IMG/VR virus record: IMGVR_UViG_3300031772_000312
Location: 1 to 22,385 of that record
Length of the DNA stretch: 22,385 nt
Origin: a virus
Direction: 5' to 3' (one strand)
Shown here: positions 6,457 to 13,866 of the stretch, one piece after another
How positions within the stretch are numbered: the first letter of the stretch is position 1
How the letters are laid out: every line of letters starts with the position of its first letter
Program-made: the position numbers and the translations under genes
The notes under the pieces: generated by a model
Seen by the model: only the letters and a program-made list of their open reading frames with translations
Database searches by the model: none
Told to the model about the DNA's origin: nothing

Positions 6457-6565
6457 GGTACAGATTCGGTACAGAGAATAAACGCGGGACGCGGTTCGAA
6501 TCCTCGTCCCCCAGCCCAATATCATTGAGGAAAGTGTTCTTTTTATGTGGAGCAAAGGTGGAGCA
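6457..6565. other. Probable phage attachment site (attP)
   Basis: The centre (about 6486-6518) reads like the 3' end of a tRNA gene: GGTTCGAATCC is a T-loop with flanks, followed by a C-rich acceptor-like strand, with GGGACG/CGTCCC pairing around it. Left of it, GGTACAG occurs at 6457-6463 and 6468-6474; right of it, GTGGAGCA occurs at 6547-6554 and 6558-6565. Both pairs repeat with exactly 11 bp, one helical turn, as expected for arm-type integrase sites flanking a core. A full tRNA is not present. A 38-codon frame running across the core (6412-6528) ends in AGRGSNPRPPAQ, the kind of peptide seen when a tRNA 3' end is translated. Confidence 0.65.
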
Positions 6566-6593
6566 GATGGAATGAAAACTCACAAATGAAGCA

Positions 6594-6812
6594 TTACTGT
6601 TTAATCCGCTCTCTCTCAAGGCACTCGGCGAGCTCTGTTTTGCATCGAACACACTTCTCCATGAGATCCGTCAATACTTCTTTCTTCATCATCACGTAGC
6701 CATCGGGGATCCCTGGAATGGCAGGCTTCGGAGTGGTGACGCATCCGCTACTCAGAATCCATGATGTCGCTAAAATGAGCAACAAAGTCAGAAACATCCT
6801 GCTCTTTCGCAT
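6594..6812 (-). CDS. Small lipoprotein, possible outer-membrane spanin
   Basis: 72 residues with a type II signal peptide: basic N terminus, hydrophobic run LTLLLILATSWIL, and a lipobox-like SSGC giving a lipidated Cys at about residue 24. The mature part is short and begins with a Pro-containing stretch (TTPKPAIPGIPDG), then a charged helix with three cysteines. Being last in the lysis cassette and overlapping the upstream gene by 65 bases in another frame resembles the Rz/Rz1 spanin arrangement. However, the overlapping upstream protein has no clear N-terminal membrane anchor, so the spanin call is an inference. The lipoprotein call itself is strong. Confidence 0.65.
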   Translation of the reverse strand: MRKSRMFLTLLLILATSWILSSGCVTTPKPAIPGIPDGYVMMKKEVLTDLMEKCVRCKTELAECLERERIKQ

Positions 6813-7017
6813 TCTGAATCTCCTTGATCACGCCCATGAGACGGTTGTAGGCCTCTCGGCGCGCCTTGTTCGCCTTAGCAGGGTTGTCCTCGGACAGGTG
6901 ATTGATTAGGATGAGGAGTTGCGTCACCGCATCAGCGATAGACGTAACCCCTCCTCCTGCAAGCAGACCTCCTACGAGTTTTCCTAGATCCTCGACTTTA
7001 AGAATTGGCTCAGCCAT
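6748..7017 (-). CDS. Small hypothetical protein of the lysis cassette
   Basis: 89 residues. The N-terminal half (LVGGLLAGGGVTSIADAVTQLLILI) is Gly-rich and moderately hydrophobic; the second half is a charged helix containing KANKARREAYNRL. No signal peptide and no convincing transmembrane segment. It starts three bases after the stop of the holin-like gene, with only a weak ribosome binding site, so coupling is likely. Its 3' end overlaps the lipoprotein gene. It could be a regulator or partner in lysis; no family recognised. Confidence 0.6.
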   Translation of the reverse strand: MAEPILKVEDLGKLVGGLLAGGGVTSIADAVTQLLILINHLSEDNPAKANKARREAYNRLMGVIKEIQNAKEQDVSDFVAHFSDIMDSE

Positions 7018-7020
7018 GAC

Positions 7021-7206
7021 TCACACCACAGCCTTTTTGAACAGCGCGCTTTTCCCCGTGAAATACCCAATCACCGCGCCACCCAGACACAGCAGGAACG
7101 TATCCCAACTGAAAGCCTGGGTTCCGAAATAGGCCCTCAAGGGCTCCAACACCACCAACAGAAACGCCACGATGTTCGTAATCCAGTTAATTGCACTTGG
7201 ACTCAT
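7021..7206 (-). CDS. Holin-like two-TM membrane protein
   Basis: 61 residues with two predicted membrane helices (NIVAFLLVVLEPLRAYF and FLLCLGGAVIGYFTGK) separated by a short loop, and a positively charged tail. This is the size and topology of a class II-type holin, which would let the cytoplasmic lysozyme reach the wall. The ribosome binding site is very strong (AAGGAGGTGAT with a five-base spacer). It is encoded just downstream of the lysozyme and a one-TM protein. Holins are recognised mainly by context, so the exact role is inferred. Confidence 0.7.
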   Translation of the reverse strand: MSPSAINWITNIVAFLLVVLEPLRAYFGTQAFSWDTFLLCLGGAVIGYFTGKSALFKKAVV

Positions 7207-7212
7207 CTTGTA

Positions 7213-7362
7213 TCACCTCCTTCCTTTGCAGTCTCTATCTGACTGCTCTTCTTTATCTTTTTTCTTCACAAATATTCCTTTAATCCCATCCCATATTCGA
7301 ACAAAGGGATATATCGCCAACAAGATGAGCCACTGCCAAGGTGTAAATGGAGATCCTGTCAT
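7213..7362 (-). CDS. One-TM small membrane protein of the lysis cassette
   Basis: A 49-codon frame starting one base after the lysozyme stop. One hydrophobic segment (WQWLILLAIYPFVRIW) is followed by a strongly charged tail (VKKKDKEEQSDRDCKGRR). The last codons contain the ribosome binding site of the holin-like gene, a typical coupled arrangement. Size, topology and position suggest a holin partner, an antiholin or a second holin. No homologue recognised. Confidence 0.6.
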   Translation of the reverse strand: MTGSPFTPWQWLILLAIYPFVRIWDGIKGIFVKKKDKEEQSDRDCKGRR

Positions 7363-7363
7363 T

Positions 7364-7771
7364 TCAACCCTCTTCCATCAATTTGGCATCCTCCTCCGCA
7401 CGTTCGGGAGTTTGCTTCGCCCACAATGAATTACGCATGTGAAACGCAGCGGTTTGAAAATTTTCATTTTCGATGTGAAATAATGTTACCTGAAATTTTT
7501 TGACCCCTTCTAATCCCATCTGAAAAACCATATCGACCAGAACAGACTTTCTATTCTGTGAGAGTTGATTCCAGTTTTTTACCAGAGTCATTGCGCCATC
7601 TTCAGCGTCGTGCCAATCTCGGTCAAAAAGTTTCTCGGCTTCCAATTCATCAATGCCGCGATCTTCAAGATTACGTCCATAACCGATCGTTAGTTTTCCA
7701 GATGTACACCGATATGCCTTTAATCTTAATCCCTCATGTCTCTTGATGAGACTTAATCCGAAAGTGTCCAT
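7364..7771 (-). CDS. GH24 phage lysozyme (muramidase), E-C-T variant
   Basis: 135 residues. It cuts the beta-1,4 bond between MurNAc and GlcNAc in peptidoglycan. The active-site region HEGLRLKAYRCTSGKLTIGY aligns with T4 lysozyme: Glu13, Cys22 and Thr28 have the same spacing as T4 Glu11, Asp20 and Thr26, so the usual Asp is replaced by Cys. This E-C-T form is seen in many phage lysozymes, so activity is not excluded. No signal peptide or SAR segment, so export depends on the holin. Start: ATG 7771 overlaps the preceding stop by one base (TGATG) with GGGA upstream; a GTG at 7774 is the alternative. Confidence 0.9.
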   Translation of the reverse strand: MDTFGLSLIKRHEGLRLKAYRCTSGKLTIGYGRNLEDRGIDELEAEKLFDRDWHDAEDGAMTLVKNWNQLSQNRKSVLVDMVFQMGLEGVKKFQVTLFHIENENFQTAAFHMRNSLWAKQTPERAEEDAKLMEEG

Positions 7772-7977
7772 CACATTCCCAGTTTTGATAAATCCGTCAG
7801 AATGATTTCCGTTTTCTTGAGTTGCCCGTCCATCCTCTCCCTGAAATCTTTGTCCGTCATCTTCCCATGTTTGAAGAGATGCCAGATGGCGTCAAGACAG
7901 ATCCAGGAATTTCTTAGATCGGCGACACACTCTTTGCGTTCTTTGTCGAGGTTCATCTCACTTCCGGTTTCGGACAT
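7771..7977 (-). CDS. Small charged hypothetical protein
   Basis: 68 residues, highly charged and predicted helical, with cysteines in KECVADL and WICLDAIW. No membrane segment. It lies between the coiled-coil membrane protein, whose 3' end overlaps its start by 20 bases, and the lysozyme, whose ATG overlaps its stop. AAGGA lies 11 bases upstream of the ATG. Unknown function, probably part of the lysis transcript. Confidence 0.62.
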   Translation of the reverse strand: MSETGSEMNLDKERKECVADLRNSWICLDAIWHLFKHGKMTDKDFRERMDGQLKKTEIILTDLSKLGM

Positions 7978-8191
7978 AATCGTTCATGTCCTTTAGTTCA
8001 GAGAAAATATCGTGCTGAGTTTGCTCGATGCGGTCAAGTCTCTGGTCTGTCCCTTTATGGATTTGCTCACACAGGGTCTTTTCCTGTTTGCATGATTCAA
8101 CGTTTTTGAGCCTCCGGTTGAACCCAAAGGCCGCCACAATGCTCGCCACAAGTCCGCTTCCGCCTCCGCCCAAGAGAGATTCAAGGTCCAT
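7958..8191 (-). CDS. N-terminally anchored coiled-coil protein
   Basis: 77 residues with a Gly-rich hydrophobic segment near the N terminus (GGGGSGLVASIVAAFGF) followed by a heptad-like helix (RLDRIEQTQHDIFSELKDMN) with two cysteines between. This is a common phage small-protein layout in lysis regions (XhlA-like or holin-accessory type). GAGGAG lies seven bases before the ATG. It could be an accessory holin, a membrane anchor or an inner-membrane spanin-like protein; sequence alone does not decide. Confidence 0.62.
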   Translation of the reverse strand: MDLESLLGGGGSGLVASIVAAFGFNRRLKNVESCKQEKTLCEQIHKGTDQRLDRIEQTQHDIFSELKDMNDYVRNRK

Positions 8192-8203
8192 GAGTTCACT
8201 CCT

Positions 8204-8488
8204 CTATTCTACTGCGGGATCAGTCAAACATTCTTCTATGAAATAAAGTATACTTTTTCCCGGGAAGTAATATCGGAAATCTCCCGATTCGACATAAAGT
8301 ACATCCTTATTTTTCCCAGTCCATTTCCAATGAGTATCCAAAAATTCAAAGGTTTGAGTGCATCCCTTGGGTAGCGAGATCATCACTTTGAGTGTTCTTC
8401 CTCCGGTACAGTCACCCCACGGTTCCCAAGCGTTTGCAACCGAGACGAAAAGAAAACAGACAAATAAAATTAAATAGATTTTTTTCAT
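8204..8488 (-). CDS. Sec-exported small protein
   Basis: 94 residues with a clear type I signal peptide: MKKIY, a hydrophobic core LILFVCFLFVSV and an ANA cleavage site, leaving about 74 mature residues. The mature part has three cysteines and alternating beta-type hydrophobic and aromatic residues, so a small disulphide-linked beta fold is possible. AGGAGG lies five bases before the ATG. The gene lies between the tail protein and lysis genes. No family recognised; an exported late phage protein could act at the cell envelope. Confidence 0.68.
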   Translation of the reverse strand: MKKIYLILFVCFLFVSVANAWEPWGDCTGGRTLKVMISLPKGCTQTFEFLDTHWKWTGKNKDVLYVESGDFRYYFPGKSILYFIEECLTDPAVE

Positions 8489-8497
8489 CTTCTCCTC

Positions 8498-9751
8498 CTA
8501 ATTCAACTTGTGGCAAATAAAGTGCGAATTTGCCCTGACGATGCTATCCGAAGCATTTGCTGTATTTTGAGCCCATTTGAATTGAACATTTCCGGCGGTT
8601 CCTCCAGCCACCACTTTTCCTCGTACCATTACGACAAAATCTTCTGTTGCCCTACCACTTACTGCGACCGCTGCCAAATCATTAAGAATGGCTACCGGTG
8701 TATCGCCAGTCCCCGCCTTTCCCATATCCCCAGAGACTTGAAATTCAGCCAGGGCAGATGCAGGAACAGCGAAGGCAATTTTGAAATCAGGGGTAGAACC
8801 TGAATTGATTTGAAGCCACAGTTCAAATGCCCATATTCCATCAGATTCAATAGGAAATTTAAGATCGGTGTCATTCACGGTGGTCGCTGAGTTATTTACT
8901 ATTTGATCCGCCGTTTTACGGATCACTTGTATCCTATTGGCGAGTGTTGTTTTCAATGTAGACCATGATGGATTTCCACCAGATCCTCCACTTACCAACA
9001 TATCTCCACTCAGCACTGCGGCAAGTCTCACCACACTCGTTCCGTTATGATAGAAGATATCTCCCTGAGCTCCAGAGGCCACTATGCTTTTGAGGGCCCC
9101 GGAAGGATTCGTGCTGTTCGTCAGGCCAGCATTGAACCAGGCGGAAAGCATAATCGCATTGAGCGGGGAACCTGCCACGGTTCCGGTGCCTGTGAAAATC
9201 TCCCAGTCTCCGGCATCGATGTTTCCGTTGATCGTCAGGGTTTTTCCTGCCCCGATTGATATCTTGGCTCCCTTCTGGACTTTCAAGGAAATGTTGGAGG
9301 GAATAGTTTCAGAGGTCGAGAGAGTGTAAGTGGTGGTTGTGCTTCCAGAGTTGTGGGCCAGGATCAGGGTAGCGTTTTCTGAGGCTATCCAATCGATCAG
9401 GTCCTTCATGGATGCCCCGCTTCCTGCGGCCCCCTGGTCTGTCTCATTGTAGTCTGGGTAGAAGGCCGACTCTTCCCAATCCCCCATACCCTGGACGTTG
9501 TCGAGGGTCCAGACAGGAACATCGGCGGAAGTCTTGAGGACAATCTTGTACTTCCCCTTGAGGTAGAGCGTGGCTTCTCCTGCTGAGTCAAGCACCACGG
9601 GGTTAGCATTGGGAGTCGCGCAGGCCATGTCTGAGTACGTCGCCTTAGCTGTGGACGTCCCCGCCCGGTAGGTATAGACCTTGCCCCCGGAGTATGGGAC
9701 TCCGGCCGCGTCGATCGCCTTAAATCTTGGGTACGGTAAAAGTGTTGACAT
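8498..9751 (-). CDS. Tail fibre/tailspike-like protein
   Basis: 417 residues from the ATG at 9751 (GGAG upstream; an earlier in-frame start adds 15 unlikely residues). Residues about 1-95 (PYPRFKAIDAAGVPYSGGKV onward, ending near TLDNVQGMGD) resemble the head-binding domain of P22-type tailspikes. Residues about 110-200, containing ISIGAGKTLTINGNI and DAGDWEIF, look like the start of a beta-helix. The last 150 residues (KTADQIVNNSATT, GIWAFELWLQINSG, FKWAQNTANASD) match a widespread C-terminal phage tail domain. It would be attached to the tail hub and recognise the host surface. No hydrolase residues can be identified. It is last in the virion gene order, like P22 gene 9. Confidence 0.82.
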   Translation of the reverse strand: MSTLLPYPRFKAIDAAGVPYSGGKVYTYRAGTSTAKATYSDMACATPNANPVVLDSAGEATLYLKGKYKIVLKTSADVPVWTLDNVQGMGDWEESAFYPDYNETDQGAAGSGASMKDLIDWIASENATLILAHNSGSTTTTYTLSTSETIPSNISLKVQKGAKISIGAGKTLTINGNIDAGDWEIFTGTGTVAGSPLNAIMLSAWFNAGLTNSTNPSGALKSIVASGAQGDIFYHNGTSVVRLAAVLSGDMLVSGGSGGNPSWSTLKTTLANRIQVIRKTADQIVNNSATTVNDTDLKFPIESDGIWAFELWLQINSGSTPDFKIAFAVPASALAEFQVSGDMGKAGTGDTPVAILNDLAAVAVSGRATEDFVVMVRGKVVAGGTAGNVQFKWAQNTANASDSIVRANSHFICHKLN

Positions 9752-9773
9752 TTGAGTTCTCCTGGTGTAGAAT
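9745..9773 (+). promoter_or_regulatory. Sigma70-type promoter for the opposite-strand gene
   Basis: A perfect TTGACA -35 box at 9745-9750 and TAGAAT -10 box at 9768-9773 (five of six matches) are separated by exactly 17 bp. Predicted start of transcription is around 9779-9782, pointing rightward, against the flanking genes. The -35 box covers the start codon of the tail protein on the other strand. This is the best promoter-like sequence I noticed in the window, though I did not scan it systematically. Confidence 0.65.
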
Positions 9774-9780
9774 AGGATTT

Positions 9781-9993
9781 GTGAAATGGCATCCACGCTC
9801 TTTTGAGATTATAGGTGTCGGACTTGCCATGTGGATTTTACCCGCCATAGCCGATTTTTTTAAACCCACCCCTCTTCCCATGTATGACAGGCTATGGGTT
9901 ATCGGAATGATGGCTCTCCTTGGCCTCGGATTTGGTTTGTTCTTCTGCCTCATGGCGTCCCTTCTATATACCGGTCTGAAACGAAAGCGGTAA
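9781..9993 (+). CDS. Two-TM membrane protein on the opposite strand (moron candidate)
   Basis: 70 residues from GTG 9781, or 54 from ATG 9829. Two hydrophobic segments are visible: IIGVGLAMWILPAIADFF and a longer LWVIGMMALLGLGFGLFFCL, followed by a basic tail (KRKR), predicting an inner-membrane hairpin. GTG 9781 preserves the first helix but would sit almost exactly at the predicted transcription start, giving a leaderless message; ATG 9829 has AGGTG 11 bases upstream but cuts the helix. It is the only plus-strand gene to the right of the attP. It lies between the gp16-like and tail genes, where P22 carries its immI/superinfection-exclusion region. A role in exclusion is inferred. It overlaps the ejection-gene 3' end by 44 bases. 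Confidence 0.55.
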   Translation: MKWHPRSFEIIGVGLAMWILPAIADFFKPTPLPMYDRLWVIGMMALLGLGFGLFFCLMASLLYTGLKRKR

Positions 9994-12517
9994 ACACAGA
10001 AAAAGATTCAATGAATTTCTTGCTCCCCGGAGGAAGTTGTTTCAACTTCTTCAACTTGTCTATTACTTCCGGTGACGTCAGGGCATCGAGTAGCTTTTTC
10101 TGGCGTCCCGACATCCACATGTCGTTCCACTTTCCAAGAGTCCATTCGACAACCGTGTCTTTCGGAGCCTTCGCTAACTGATAAGCCGTTGTCCCGAGTT
10201 GACCCTCAAGACCTTTGCCGATCTGTTGAAATTGAGCCGTCATGCTCTCCCTGGAGTACCCGACCGCCGCCTTCTGGTAGATCTCCATGAGCTCCCTGAA
10301 GGTCTGCTCTTGAGGCAATCCCTCGAGGGCAGCCTTCATAATCTCGCCCTGCTTGCCTCCATAGAGCCTCTTGTAGAGCTTCCCGGCGGCGTTGACCACA
10401 TGTCCCTCTTCCGTCACCCTAAGCGATTCGAAGACGTCTCTCACATAGGATCCGACCATCTCATTCCAGAGGTCCGGGTCCTTCTTCTGAATAACAGTCT
10501 TGGCCCTTCGGAGGAGCTCAGGGTCTGGCATGTTTGAGACGTCAAGAACCTTGTGGATAGCTCCGGCTATCGTCTTGTCGGCCTTCATCCGGGTCAGCTC
10601 CCCAATGACAGAGGATTTCAGTCTGTCGATCGGAGGGCTCATCTTTTCATAGAGCTTGTTGGCTTTGGCAAACTCTGGAGATACCTTCTCGATGGACGCC
10701 AGCAATTCCTTCTTGAGCATTTCAAGGTCACGGTTCAAAACCTTCTTGGAGGACGGCGCTATATGGGCGGCCTCCTGGCTCGTCCCTTCAATGAGGTCGT
10801 TCAGGTCGAAGATGGCCTTTTGGATCTTACGGAGGTCACGCTCGGCAACAAACTCAGCCCCCTCTTTACCAGCTATCGGAACTTCTTCACCAATACCTTT
10901 CCCCATTTCACCAAAGTATTCATAAAGCTCTTTTTCGGCCTTTGTTTTAGGTCCCTTCGTCATTTGGCTTTCAAGCATTTCAGCCGCATCGTCAATAGTT
11001 CCCTGAAATCCTTCAGCCTTCAATTCCTGGAAGAGCTCGTCAAAAGTGTATCCTCTCCCTGAGTCAACCTTTGCAAAAGGCCACGTCTTATCAACCCCAG
11101 CCGCCCCCTCCCTTTTCTGAAGGGCTGTCATATCAATCCCAGGAGATTCAATTTTGCCTGTTTTTATGTTTCGAGTAGTAGCAATCTTGCCATGCTCTGA
11201 AACCCATTTCCTAATGTCAAAAACGCCGGACGATGGTTCATTGATGCTAAGACCCTTGGATCCCATTTTAGGAATAGGAGCCCCTTCCATTTCTTCAAGC
11301 GGTTTCTCTTTCATCGTCTGAAGGGACTTCTTGACTCCTTGGAGAGCCTTCTTACCCGGACCTTCCGGATAGCTCTTGATCATGGTGTCAAGGCGCTCCA
11401 GTGCCGGCTTTAATTCCACCCCTCCCGCGGCCTCAGCCTGTACCGCTGCCTTTTCATACTTTGGCCCCACCATCTTCGTTCGGGTTGCTTCTGCCTTGTC
11501 TATGATCCCCGTGGCCGTTTTCTCCAACTTCTCACCCAGGGCAGTCGGCGTTTCCTTGTAGCCCCCCATCTCCCGTATGAACTTCTGGATCGATTCTTCG
11601 GTAGCCCCCTGTTGGGCATCTTCAAACGCCTTGATAGGGTCAGAGGTAAGAGGATGGTTTCTCAGGTACTTCCAGGTGTTCAAAATGCTCTGTTTATCGT
11701 AAAGCTGATGAGGTCCGAGCTCTATCCCATGCTTCTGAGCCAGGGCCTTCAACATGAGGGCTTTGGCGTGATCCTCTGTGGTCAAAACGGCCTCTTTAGC
11801 TCCTATCCCTGCCTTTGCTACCACTCCAGCCCTCCGAGACAGGAAACGGTTGAAGACAGACGATACCAATTTCCCGGACATCTCTCCGCCGAGGGCGAAA
11901 ACGCCTTCCATCGCAATGTCTGTGAGGTCACTCCACGGTTCAATCTTCTCCCCAAAAACTGTCTTGCCGACTCCCTTTCGGATAACCTCCCCGATCATGG
12001 CACCGCCAACCGCTCCCGGGACACCACCCACAGCCGCGCCCGCCGTTCCAAGATAGGTTGATGGATGACCGGCAACCTGGGCTGCTAAACCTTTAAACTT
12101 TGATTCTTTAGCTTCTCCAACCTCTCTGTTCCAGTTTCCTTCCTTGTCTTTGAACTCGATCTGGCCACCCTTGCTTACCCGGTATCGAGACGGAATTTCA
12201 TCTGTAGCTACCCCCCTTGACGCTGCAAAGGCCTTAATCTTCCCCCAAGGTGTATCGGCATAGGTCGCCTTCATTTGAGCCCCAAAAGAGGCTTCAGGCT
12301 CCTTTCCAGGGTAGTATTCCATTATTGGCTTTCCAGTGATAGCGGATGTGCCGGACGTCCCCCCAGGAGTGAACTTCCGGGGAACATAGGTCCCTCCAAT
12401 AGGAGGCTCCTGTCCTCCTTGGGTATCACCTTTGAGCAGTTCATCAACCCAGTTTATCCCTTTGGGAGTAGCCTCTTCGGGTTCCTTTTTTAAAAGTTCA
12501 GCAAAGTAATCCGTCAT
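9950..12517 (-). CDS. Large DNA ejection protein (P22 gp16-like position)
   Basis: 855 residues, long and mostly helical. A Gly/Ala-rich stretch at about 149-178 (STYLGTAGAAVGGVPGAVGG) could insert in a membrane, as expected for a protein delivered from the virion to form the DNA path. Long charged helical regions follow, with several Lys/Glu-rich repeats. It is the third of three consecutive ejection-type genes after gp7-like and gp20-like, so its place corresponds to P22 gene 16 (609 residues there). No lytic transglycosylase or other enzyme motif is obvious. It starts in an ATGA overlap with the upstream gene. Role by context and composition; direct similarity to gp16 is not evident. Confidence 0.72.
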   Translation of the reverse strand: MTDYFAELLKKEPEEATPKGINWVDELLKGDTQGGQEPPIGGTYVPRKFTPGGTSGTSAITGKPIMEYYPGKEPEASFGAQMKATYADTPWGKIKAFAASRGVATDEIPSRYRVSKGGQIEFKDKEGNWNREVGEAKESKFKGLAAQVAGHPSTYLGTAGAAVGGVPGAVGGAMIGEVIRKGVGKTVFGEKIEPWSDLTDIAMEGVFALGGEMSGKLVSSVFNRFLSRRAGVVAKAGIGAKEAVLTTEDHAKALMLKALAQKHGIELGPHQLYDKQSILNTWKYLRNHPLTSDPIKAFEDAQQGATEESIQKFIREMGGYKETPTALGEKLEKTATGIIDKAEATRTKMVGPKYEKAAVQAEAAGGVELKPALERLDTMIKSYPEGPGKKALQGVKKSLQTMKEKPLEEMEGAPIPKMGSKGLSINEPSSGVFDIRKWVSEHGKIATTRNIKTGKIESPGIDMTALQKREGAAGVDKTWPFAKVDSGRGYTFDELFQELKAEGFQGTIDDAAEMLESQMTKGPKTKAEKELYEYFGEMGKGIGEEVPIAGKEGAEFVAERDLRKIQKAIFDLNDLIEGTSQEAAHIAPSSKKVLNRDLEMLKKELLASIEKVSPEFAKANKLYEKMSPPIDRLKSSVIGELTRMKADKTIAGAIHKVLDVSNMPDPELLRRAKTVIQKKDPDLWNEMVGSYVRDVFESLRVTEEGHVVNAAGKLYKRLYGGKQGEIMKAALEGLPQEQTFRELMEIYQKAAVGYSRESMTAQFQQIGKGLEGQLGTTAYQLAKAPKDTVVEWTLGKWNDMWMSGRQKKLLDALTSPEVIDKLKKLKQLPPGSKKFIESFSVFTAFVSDRYIEGTP

Positions 12518-13854
12518 AATCCAAATTCCTTTTGAAGCCTTAGCTTAACCGTGCCCTTCAACTGATTGGGGGTTAGTTTGCTATCCTTCAACTCGGTTTC
12601 AATGTCCTTCCCACGTTCCTGGATAACATCCTGCATTGACCCGAGAGGGATAGCCGAATCTCTGTTGATAAGATCCTTTGCCTGGTCATCGGTCATCCCT
12701 TTTGTCAAGTACCATTGATATCGGGCTATCGCCATCTTGGTTGACATGATCACATCGTCGAGTTTTGCCTTGAAACTTATAGGATCATCCCCACTGTACC
12801 AGTGTTCTCCAGGGTCGGGTTGAGCCTGCCTGATACGGTTAGCCTCCAACTCTGACATCTGAGCTCCGGTGATCTCCTTGATGTACATATTGATGTTTTC
12901 AATCGATTTGCGCTTATACTTCGAGAAATCCGTCAAAAATGTTTGCTGTTCAGGTGGGACATCCTTTCCGAGGCCTGCCTTGATCCCTGTCCATGCTGCA
13001 CTTAGGCGGGGACCTAATTGTTGATACTCGGGTTTGAAGTCTCTCTCGATCAAATCAAGACGTGAAAGTTGTTCTCTTGAGTTGAAGAGTTTTGTCTGTA
13101 CGGAGGTCTTTGTGGTAGGAGTCATTCCACCTCCACCGGCCCCGAGCGGTCCTTGGGTGATTTCAACAAGTTTTCCGTTTTCATCAAACTTCATTTTTAA
13201 ACCGTTCCCAGCGAACTTCTGCTCATATACCTTACGCATTGGGTCGCCAGACGGGAGAGCGTTGTATTCCCCTATCATCTTCCCCAGTTCGGTCTTGGAC
13301 ACTTCCTTGGGTTGCGTTAGCTTCTGCTCTTCAATGTCGAGTTCTCTTTCTCTAAGGCCAATCTCTCTTTCCTTCTGTCCCAACTTCGCTTTCTCAATCG
13401 GAGCGATAGCCCCACTCTTGACCCTGTTTTGCCACACACGAAAAGCATAGTTATTGAACTCTGGATCGTCACTCTTGAAATAATCAGCCTTCGGTAGCCA
13501 CTGTTCCGGGATCTTGTTCACCTTAATAAGATGATCCCGTGATTGCTCATAATTATCAGGGTCTAGCCAGTCCGCAACAATCGAAAGGTATTGCCGTTTT
13601 TTCATATCTGTTTCAATGGGCCTCATCTCTTGTTCTTGAGCCCACGCTTCTTTCTCTTGAGCGGCCCTTTCTTTCTGAAGGCCAAATTTTTCAACCTCCA
13701 TCTCCCTGGACTTCCGAAGCCAGTTTTGATTCTCCGGCCTGTATTGAAGTTCTTGACGGAGCCCCTGGTTAACCAAGGCGTTCCTCTCGGTTTCAAAGAG
13801 GTTCCATGCCGGAACTCTGGTAGAACCCTGCGCGATTAGTTCATTTATTCCCAT
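12514..13854 (-). CDS. Ejection/internal virion protein (P22 gp20-like position)
   Basis: 446 residues, similar in length to P22 gp20 (471). Coiled-coil-prone segments at about 45-80 and 150-180 are followed by a Gly-rich hinge (GAGGGG). A conserved-looking C-terminal domain at about 312-386 contains NINMYIKEITGAQMSELEAN, then a PDPGEHWYSGDDP turn and FKAKLDDVIMSTKMAIARYQ. I recall this tail as shared by many phage injection proteins. AAGGAGGT with a six-base spacer precedes the ATG. It would be packed in the virion and released with the DNA. Confidence 0.8.
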   Translation of the reverse strand: MGINELIAQGSTRVPAWNLFETERNALVNQGLRQELQYRPENQNWLRKSREMEVEKFGLQKERAAQEKEAWAQEQEMRPIETDMKKRQYLSIVADWLDPDNYEQSRDHLIKVNKIPEQWLPKADYFKSDDPEFNNYAFRVWQNRVKSGAIAPIEKAKLGQKEREIGLRERELDIEEQKLTQPKEVSKTELGKMIGEYNALPSGDPMRKVYEQKFAGNGLKMKFDENGKLVEITQGPLGAGGGGMTPTTKTSVQTKLFNSREQLSRLDLIERDFKPEYQQLGPRLSAAWTGIKAGLGKDVPPEQQTFLTDFSKYKRKSIENINMYIKEITGAQMSELEANRIRQAQPDPGEHWYSGDDPISFKAKLDDVIMSTKMAIARYQWYLTKGMTDDQAKDLINRDSAIPLGSMQDVIQERGKDIETELKDSKLTPNQLKGTVKLRLQKEFGL

Positions 13855-13866
13855 CGTCCGACCTCC

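Noticed and set aside
6412-6528. 38-codon frame crossing the att core
   Set aside because: Its end (AGRGSNPRPPAQ) is what a translated tRNA 3' end looks like; no ribosome binding site and no family resemblance.
6419-6652. Minus-strand frame downstream of the lipoprotein gene
   Set aside because: Runs through the att region and the 3' end of the lipoprotein gene, with no ribosome binding site or protein-like pattern.
9720-9953. Minus-strand 77-residue frame between the tail and ejection genes
   Set aside because: It overlaps the start of the tail gene, is Pro/Arg/Lys-rich without motif, and the opposite strand carries a promoter and a membrane-type protein that explain the interval better.
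10553-11062. 169-residue plus-strand frame opposite the large ejection protein
   Set aside because: Mirror of a well-supported minus-strand gene; no ribosome binding site and no domain; typical antisense shadow.
11612-12061. 149-residue plus-strand frame opposite the ejection protein
   Set aside because: Antisense shadow with irregular composition and no initiation signal.
13034-13450. 138-residue Ser/Pro/Phe-rich plus-strand frame
   Set aside because: Complement of Glu/Lys-rich coiled-coil codons of the gp20-like gene, which generate long Ser/Phe/Leu-rich antisense frames.
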